From positions 1-11,785 of the forward strand of contig WFRQ01000320.1 in the NCBI GenBank assembly GCA_015486425.1: a stretch of DNA of 11,785 bases, in the 5' to 3' direction. Source of the DNA: Deltaproteobacteria bacterium. GTDB lineage: Bacteria; Desulfobacterota; Dissulfuribacteria; Dissulfuribacterales; QOAL01. The position numbers were made by a program, and so were the translations under genes. How positions within the stretch are numbered: position 1 is the stretch's first letter; every line of letters begins with the position of its first letter. The notes under the pieces are model-generated. The model was not told the DNA's origin. It worked only from the letters and a program-made list of their open reading frames with translations, and searched no databases. This document shows, one piece after another, positions 7,501 through 11,785 of this stretch.

Positions 7501-10500
7501 TGGCAGTGCCGGAATTACCGGAGGCATCTGTTGCTGTCCAGGTAACAGTTGTGGTGCCAATGGTGAACAGGACAGGAGCATCGTTGGTCAGGACCGGTGC
7601 CGGATCGCAGGAGTCAGATACAATCGGGGTGCCTAAAGCCACAGACGTGCCGCCTATTCCAGTACAGTTTACGGTGATGTCTGTCGGCGGTGTTATTTTC
7701 GGGGAATTCGTATCCGGGCTGCAGGGATCGCCTGAGGCAATGGTGGTAAAACTAAAGCCGGTAGCTCCACATTTAATTTCTCTGCCATCCTGGTCTGTGA
7801 CTCTCTCGGCAACGCCTGTATATTTAATACCGTTTAAAAAAGGGGTAACAGGCGTAAAGAAAGCGGTTCTGGTTGGTTGGTCATAACTGACATTGCCGTT
7901 TATCTTAACGTAGTCTGGATCTAAATAATAGACATAGAAGGTATCGGGTGTAAAAGTATTTGGATCCATATCTCGATCAAATGTCATGGAAATAGTAATA
8001 TCAACCGGAACGTCTGTTGCATTGCTTACCGGATAGCTCGCAGTAAAAACGGCTCCCATGGGATCGCATTCTGTCATGATATCCCATTTATAAGACACTG
8101 CTACATCAAGAGGGTTCCCTGCAAGGTCTGTTATGGCTCGTGTTGCAGATATGTATATGAATTTTTGATAGGGCAGGTCTTCATCCGGAGTAAATGTCGC
8201 TGTCAGGCTGCCGGAATCATAGCTGACCACACCACTTATTCTTGTGGCGGTACCATTTTGATCATAGGTCTCAAGAAAAAATGAATCCGTTGTGATGGTT
8301 GATGAATCCATATCTTCGCTGAAGGTAATGGTAAAAATCGTATTTGCTACAGGTTCCATATTCCATCCCTGATCGTATGGAGGCGGACTGCTTGAGATAA
8401 CCGTCGGCGGTATCAGATCCGGGTCCGGGGGGATGGTGGTGAAACTCCAGGTGTAATCATCTGCCAGAGTGCCGCCATCCACAGACTGCATGCCGGTGGT
8501 GATGGTAGCAGTATAAAGGGTGTTACGCTCAAGCGGGGCTGATGGTGTAAACGTGGCGGTATGATTGCCGGTGCTGCCGGATGTTCCGACAACCGGGACA
8601 CCATTTGCGGAGAGTAGAAAATTGCCGGCAATGCTGGTTGTGTTCAAGACATCGTAAAAAGTGGCAGATACGACAGGGCTTTCTTCCACTGCAGTTGCCC
8701 CGTCCTCTGGGGAAACGGAAATAAGTTCCAGTGGAATAATGGAGGGATCAGATATCTTAAGTATGAACCCATCGCCATATCCGACATAGATTGAACTGTT
8801 AACGTCGCAGGTGGGTGACTGCCAGGAGGCAACCGGCAGGCATTCGGAATAAGTCACTCCGGAGATATAGGCATTTGCGTTATCATCCACGGCAATGCCG
8901 GTTGCATAATCATTGGCCTGGCTGCCACCCCCGATATAACCACCATAATAAGTGGAATAAAGGAGTGCATTGCCCGATGGGGTTATTCGGGTGATAAAAG
9001 CGTCATTGTAACTGCCATCACAGGGATCCTGTCCTTCAATGGGATTAACAATGGGAAAATCAACTGAGTTTGTTCTACCGGCAATATAGGCGCTGCCATG
9101 GTTATCCACGGCAATGGCATTTGCAAAATCCCATCCGGTGCCGCCCAGAAAGGTGGAATATTCGATACTGCTGCCAGCGGCATTGATCTTGGTTACAAAT
9201 GACTCATATCCACCGTTTGCATGATCCTGAATGGGATTGACCAAAGGGAAAGAAATGCCATAAACATAGCCGGTTACATAGGCGCATCCAAGAGAGTCCA
9301 CATCAATGCCTGTACCGTAATCCGGTGACCCGGCTCCCAGGTAAGTGGAATAGAGTATGGCTGTGCCGCTGGAGTTGATTTTGGTCACAAAGGCATCATA
9401 ACCGCCGCCGAAAGAAGATTGAAGCGGGGATGACGAGGTTCCCGGCAGGTTTGTGGAACTGGTTGAGCCGGTGATATAGATATCACCCGAATCATCCACG
9501 ACTATTCCGTTTGCCGAATCTGCTCCTGAGCCGCCAAAGTAAGTAGAAAAAACAAGCGTTGTATTGGAAGGAGTTTGTGCGTCAAAATGAATTTTGGTGA
9601 TAAAGGCATCTGCCGGGTAAACAGAATCGTGACTATTAGAGTCGCCGCCATAAGTTGGCTGGATAATGTCTGTCCCCGTTACCGGGAAATCAGAAGGCCT
9701 ACTGTAATGATAGGGGGCTGTATGACCGGCAATAAAGACATTGCCCGAATTATCTACGTCAATGGCATTGCCTCTTTCCCAGTTGCCACCCCCGATATAG
9801 CTGGAATATACCCTTTGACCATCGCCCCTGACTGCAACATAGAAGGCATCGGTGGTGTATGCGGTCATATCCCCATCGCCCGTATAACCACCGTGTATGT
9901 TTTGAAACGGGAGATAACTCAATCCGCCGCCCCAGGTGGGAAAATCATTTGAATGGGTGACGCCGGTGATGTGAGCATTTCCCAAATTATCGACAGCAAT
10001 ATCAAGTCCGGCCTCCGGGGTGGCGCCACTAACCTCATCAATTGCAGTTCCGCCAAAAACACTGGTATAAATAGTGTATCCTTGAGGGCCTACCTTTTTA
10101 ACAAAGACATCATAATGATAAGTAGAAATATCCCTGGGAGTGGAAGATCCGAACTTGGTGGACAGGGTCGTCCCTGTGTAATACGCATTCCCATCGTTGT
10201 CTATGGCAACAGCATTATTGATATCCTGCCAGTCACCGCCCATATAGTGTAAGTATTCAATAACCGGATCAATGATCAGGGTTTTCCTGGTATCATAGGC
10301 AGCAATGGTAAAGGTATAGGTGTTGTCGGTCAGCAGTTTGAATTGACCGGATACCTTTACTTTCCGACCGGAAATTTCCTGGTAGATAGCCGGTGATTTC
10401 TGGATGAGGGTGCCATGGTCAAGCCTGATTTCCAGCTCGCCCCGCTCATTGACGGCAAGAGACCTGGCGCCTTCATATTGGAATTTTACCAGATTGGGGT

Positions 10501-11071
10501 CGCCCCCCGGCCTGACAATGACATCATATTCGAGGCGGCGGTTATTGCCATAGACTTTAAGGTCGATATTTTTGTAAATTTCCGAATATTCTACGATCTT
10601 GTAGGTGGGAATATCCTCATGCCAGCCAGCGGGGTCATTGCCGAGATAATAATTATACCTGGTTTGCTGAATATCACGGGCGGAAATCCCGGGATGGTTG
10701 GCGGCATTAATCGGGGAGAGTTTGAGTATATCATGACTGAGCCCTTGAGGTGCGGACGGCTGCCGTCGAAACAGGTCCAGGTAAATGCCGTCTTCACTGC
10801 AATACGTTGCATGGCCTGCCCCTTTTTCATAATATTTAATTTTTTTATCAAGCTGGCCGTCGTTGCGGACAAATAACAGGGGCTGACGGTCAAGTGACTG
10901 CATGCTGATCCGGTTGGAATGTTTGCTGATGTTTTCGCGGATCGGGGCTGCCTGCAGCGAGTTTTTCTTCACCGGCATTGGGGTTTTGTCAGGAGAAACT
11001 TGAGCCCATGATATAGAGATACAGAGAAAAATGCTGCAGAGTAACCAGAGAAAGCCAGGAAATTTTTTCAT
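4565..11071 (-). CDS. Giant secreted SBBP beta-propeller / metzincin-like multidomain protein
   Basis: 2168 aa. The ATG at 11071 is preferred over 11107 because AGGTG lies 5 nt upstream and a signal peptide follows at once (MKK...SWA|Q, cleavage near 23/24). Approximate order: SBBP-associated N-terminal domain (60-265); seven SBBP repeats (275-775), each with an [IV]D..G.AY.[TA]G strand and most with a YST/S.[LYF]GG turn, giving a seven-bladed propeller; three Big_5/SbsA-like Ig domains (780-1110); HYR domain (1120-1204); CBM9/DOMON-like segment with a calcium-type DVNNDGLI loop (1213-1400); protease-like region with HEINHNLGPGD at 1678-1688 (HExxHxxGxxD) and a Met-turn LMSYC at M1780; Ig/PKD-like modules (1933-2123); and a DYDHDTDVDGLDL dockerin/EF-hand-like tail (2128-2168). 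Probably an exported or surface zinc endopeptidase or adhesin; the substrate is unknown. It sits alone downstream of a riboswitch. Confidence 0.88.
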   Translation of the reverse strand: MKKFPGFLWLLCSIFLCISISWAQVSPDKTPMPVKKNSLQAAPIRENISKHSNRISMQSLDRQPLLFVRNDGQLDKKIKYYEKGAGHATYCSEDGIYLDLFRRQPSAPQGLSHDILKLSPINAANHPGISARDIQQTRYNYYLGNDPAGWHEDIPTYKIVEYSEIYKNIDLKVYGNNRRLEYDVIVRPGGDPNLVKFQYEGARSLAVNERGELEIRLDHGTLIQKSPAIYQEISGRKVKVSGQFKLLTDNTYTFTIAAYDTRKTLIIDPVIEYLHYMGGDWQDINNAVAIDNDGNAYYTGTTLSTKFGSSTPRDISTYHYDVFVKKVGPQGYTIYTSVFGGTAIDEVSGATPEAGLDIAVDNLGNAHITGVTHSNDFPTWGGGLSYLPFQNIHGGYTGDGDMTAYTTDAFYVAVRGDGQRVYSSYIGGGNWERGNAIDVDNSGNVFIAGHTAPYHYSRPSDFPVTGTDIIQPTYGGDSNSHDSVYPADAFITKIHFDAQTPSNTTLVFSTYFGGSGADSANGIVVDDSGDIYITGSTSSTNLPGTSSSPLQSSFGGGYDAFVTKINSSGTAILYSTYLGAGSPDYGTGIDVDSLGCAYVTGYVYGISFPLVNPIQDHANGGYESFVTKINAAGSSIEYSTFLGGTGWDFANAIAVDNHGSAYIAGRTNSVDFPIVNPIEGQDPCDGSYNDAFITRITPSGNALLYSTYYGGYIGGGSQANDYATGIAVDDNANAYISGVTYSECLPVASWQSPTCDVNSSIYVGYGDGFILKISDPSIIPLELISVSPEDGATAVEESPVVSATFYDVLNTTSIAGNFLLSANGVPVVGTSGSTGNHTATFTPSAPLERNTLYTATITTGMQSVDGGTLADDYTWSFTTIPPDPDLIPPTVISSSPPPYDQGWNMEPVANTIFTITFSEDMDSSTITTDSFFLETYDQNGTATRISGVVSYDSGSLTATFTPDEDLPYQKFIYISATRAITDLAGNPLDVAVSYKWDIMTECDPMGAVFTASYPVSNATDVPVDITISMTFDRDMDPNTFTPDTFYVYYLDPDYVKINGNVSYDQPTRTAFFTPVTPFLNGIKYTGVAERVTDQDGREIKCGATGFSFTTIASGDPCSPDTNSPKITPPTDITVNCTGIGGTSVALGTPIVSDSCDPAPVLTNDAPVLFTIGTTTVTWTATDASGNSGTASQQVTVANPDNACSVEMESPFVYPPPDIDGIPGFGEWPAETTNQIELDNGFIRVTNDRTRLYILIDMTADDGDDTDNPRDTFQLTFDVNNDGLITPGVDVNYSLLPDLASIRYQVYNGPDSWSGFEPETFSSVARGFGCFFGDGTQTAQLSANPPVFTCSQHRVWEIAIDLQEIGAVIGDTVSMGLQITSPSPSFTENYPLNFTHDFTNLIKINTTYRDPVNDDYFDHGSVYLDTNPIEFTQAIQDRQNSMPLVQDKDTVARVYVKDNWILKNTLCLVSLYAQKDDLDLPGSPITGLHVATRNIDRQSLWRGPFPMLLPDSWTQGDVTFYTVVRGMTPDDTGDRSDPVTITFTPKETPLIWTIPLNGGTETLPDLEDDDTISLMESYTRTIFPVPDIKFVRKPWQTIGTITDKYNAIDALEDYFDHVLMNWALAYMDSGTEPFELPGQIFGITPYGGGISTPPWHENGRGIVAVGGYGSDSKYSTMAHEINHNLGPGDCFSRQDDGMYDDHWGRHVSSEDRLAGEDDPNGQCIQGGAEAYGCGATGPDADWQALFDSDDIDEVGFDTRRPWLNALYLDYSIVSADTPDLMSYCFRQVYDQLWEDFSKAPYTNLRWISPYRWERLFNHFDTTGGFSLLGRPASMDDIIDVYYISGQVNVNGTNGSLKPVISSLGIAQVPEIPGEHAIEFLDSDNKIIESHPFHISFFDMETGQQQDVMSFHFNIPSDQVQPISKVNLMCNTQVLDTIEVSANPPVVDILSPNGGETWSGSGTITWQGTDEDGDDLTYLLSYSPDNGNLWIPIARNLTAESYTINTSVIPGGENSLVRVIATDGFHTAMDDSDAPFTVDQNPPFVSINSPANGDIFQIETKITLKGAASDPEDETVPDNSLVWFLNDEAAATGNTAELMLPAGQYTITLRASDSSGAASETSVVIEIVPCLGDYDHDTDVDGLDLFYQLTGETRINLVDFASNFGKISCD

Positions 11072-11099
11072 TTTTGCACCTGAGAAGAGTTTGTGTTTG

Positions 11100-11115
11100 T
11101 CAAGCATATGCTTGA
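11100..11115. promoter_or_regulatory. 16-bp perfect palindrome in the leader of the giant gene
   Basis: TCAAGCATATGCTTGA is a perfect palindrome located 29-44 nt before the ATG at 11071. It could be a binding site for a dimeric regulator, or a small RNA hairpin just upstream of the ribosome binding site. It also contains the out-of-context upstream ATG at 11107, which lacks a Shine-Dalgarno. Confidence 0.4.
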
Positions 11116-11245
11116 ATAATAGAGAACCCGCTTTCCCTGAAACGTTGAACGATTCGACAGCTCAATATGACTTTGAGACTGCAGGTAGAGACTGCAAAAA
11201 ATCGTAAACCCAAAACACAATCGAAGATTGGATCCCATATTCAAT

Positions 11246-11293
11246 AAAAAAAGACAGCCGGGTTACCATGAAATAGGCAACCCGGCTGTCTTT
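11246..11293 (-). terminator. Intrinsic terminator forming the riboswitch expression platform
   Basis: On the minus strand AAAGACAGCCGGGTT (11293-11279) and AACCCGGCTGTCTTT (11264-11250) form a perfect 15-bp stem. Three further pairs (GCC with GGT) extend it, closing an 8-nt loop. Seven Ts (11252-11246) follow on the minus strand, so the terminator acts on transcripts heading for the giant gene, about 175 nt before its start codon. The upstream arm is also the 3' strand of the riboswitch aptamer, so the two folds are mutually exclusive. Confidence 0.85.
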
Positions 11294-11352
11294 CAGAGTT
11301 TGGAAACAAGACCCGTGGCTTTCCGACCACGCCTTCAGGCGTGTGTGGCTAA
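11276..11352 (-). ncRNA. Cyclic di-GMP-I-like (GEMM) riboswitch aptamer
   Basis: The minus-strand RNA contains a hairpin CACGCC-TGAA-GGCGTG (P1b-like, near-GNRA loop), then GGAAAGCCACGGGTCTT, a variable loop, and AAGACAGCCGGGTTGCC. The last two blocks closely match the GEMM-I core as I recall it (GCAAAGCCACGGGTCT ... GACAGCCGGGTTGCC), including the AAAGCC joining strand and the GTCTT/AAGAC stem. The 5' strand is atypical: AGCCACA stands where GGCAAAC normally pairs with TTGCC, and TCGGAAAG replaces ACGCAAAG. Ligand choice (c-di-GMP versus cGAMP) therefore cannot be assigned. A terminator overlaps its 3' end, which fits an ON switch: bound aptamer blocks the terminator and lets transcription reach the secreted giant. 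Confidence 0.65.
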
Positions 11353-11378
11353 TGTAAATACATGGACGATTTTAAGTA

Positions 11379-11407
11379 AACATACCCTGTGAGAAGAGAC
11401 AGGTCAA
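11379..11407 (-). promoter_or_regulatory. Promoter of the riboswitch-controlled giant gene
   Basis: On the minus strand TTGACC (11407-11402, 5 of 6 to consensus) is followed by a 17-nt spacer and TATGTT (11384-11379, 4 of 6). Transcription would start near 11372, about 20 nt before the aptamer. This spacing is normal for a riboswitch leader and supports the reading of promoter, aptamer, terminator and gene as one unit with a leader of about 300 nt. Confidence 0.55.
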
Positions 11408-11785
11408 TGCGCGAAAGGCTTAAAAAGGGTTTAATTTTACTTGATTTTTTTACAGGCAACCGGAACTTTGTGGCGCAAATGCGGTATGGGTTCATTGTTT
11501 CCTAATTTGAGCGATTGTTCGGATTTGCTGCATATCCGCGAAAGAGGAATTCCCATTATAGTGTGCGCTATATGGGGCGTCCGATGACAAAGGACGGTGA
11601 AGACGGCAATCCCGAAGGGTTTCAAAATTGGAAAGTTATAATCGATGTAACTCCTTTAAATATCTTTATAAAAAGTGATTTTCCATATTGTGAAACGCTC
11701 AATTTAAAGTTGACTGAAGCTGATTAGGGTGCACATTGCGCACTCATTACCTTTCTCAACCTGTGCGCTATCCTGACGGTTATTG
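11408..11785. other. Right-edge region without a confident gene
   Basis: No RNA gene or domain is recognised. A plus-strand frame open from 11506 to the TAG ending at 11727 encodes protein-like sequence (internal ATG at 11572: MGRPMTKDGEDGNPEGFQNW and onward, ending LNLKLTEAD). It has no ribosome binding site before either the TTG at 11515 or the ATG at 11572, and could be the tail of a decayed gene. A minus-strand frame at 11437-11625 overlaps it and is no better supported. TGTGCGCTAT occurs near 11563 and again near 11762, and GTGC-N7-GCAC near 11730 is a small inverted repeat. Confidence 0.3.

Noticed and set aside
6818..7636. Plus-strand 272-aa ORF
   Set aside because: Lies wholly antisense to the giant gene, whose domains (HYR, CBM9/DOMON-like) read through this stretch; composition is typical of a shadow frame.
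11072..11107. Start of the giant protein at 11107
   Set aside because: No Shine-Dalgarno upstream, and it would bury the signal peptide 12 residues in; the ATG at 11071 has AGGTG at correct spacing.
1..11785. CRISPR array, tRNA, rRNA, complete insertion sequence
   Set aside because: No regularly spaced repeats, cloverleaf, rRNA signature or transposase frame was seen on either strand.

Overview
The window looks like chromosomal DNA of a mesophilic, moderate-GC Gram-negative bacterium. The most likely source is a Desulfobacterota (deltaproteobacterial) sulfate reducer or relative. This is inferred from the giant secreted SBBP beta-propeller protein with a dockerin-like tail, a GEMM-type riboswitch with deltaproteobacterial-style core sequence, and many small toxin-antitoxin remnants and palindromic intergenic repeats. 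No rRNA or housekeeping marker is present, so this placement is tentative.

Left block (1-2487, minus strand): a MerR-type regulator and a VIT/vWA-domain protein form a two-gene operon with one base between them. The VIT/vWA gene runs off the left edge. A good sigma70-type promoter sits directly on the MerR start codon.

Middle block (2743-4564) is an accessory patch. It holds a Fic-domain protein with an intact catalytic motif. Convergent to it, and overlapping its 3' end by 32 bp, is a 65-aa ORF with a strong ribosome binding site and a motif resembling the inhibitory helix of Fic antitoxins. Next come the 3' remnant of a hicA toxin gene and an intact hicB antitoxin gene joined by an ATGA overlap, then a 107-bp palindromic element. 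The hic remnant is bracketed by two copies of a 79/92-bp repeat containing a GAAA-loop hairpin. One copy abuts the broken hicA end; the other lies 10 bp beyond the stop codon of the giant gene.

Right block (4565-11407, minus strand): a single unit made of a promoter, a c-di-GMP-I-like (GEMM) riboswitch, a very strong intrinsic terminator that re-uses the aptamer's 3' strand, a roughly 175-nt leader with a 16-bp palindrome, and one 2168-aa exported protein. That protein has a signal peptide, an N-terminal SBBP-associated domain, a seven-bladed SBBP propeller, three Big_5 domains, an HYR domain, a CBM9/DOMON-like segment, a metzincin-type zinc site (HExxHxxGxxD with a Met-turn), Ig-like modules and a calcium-loop tail. 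The simplest reading is that a cyclic dinucleotide controls transcription of a giant surface or secreted protease/adhesin.

The right edge (11408-11785) has no convincing gene, only a short protein-like ORF of doubtful status.
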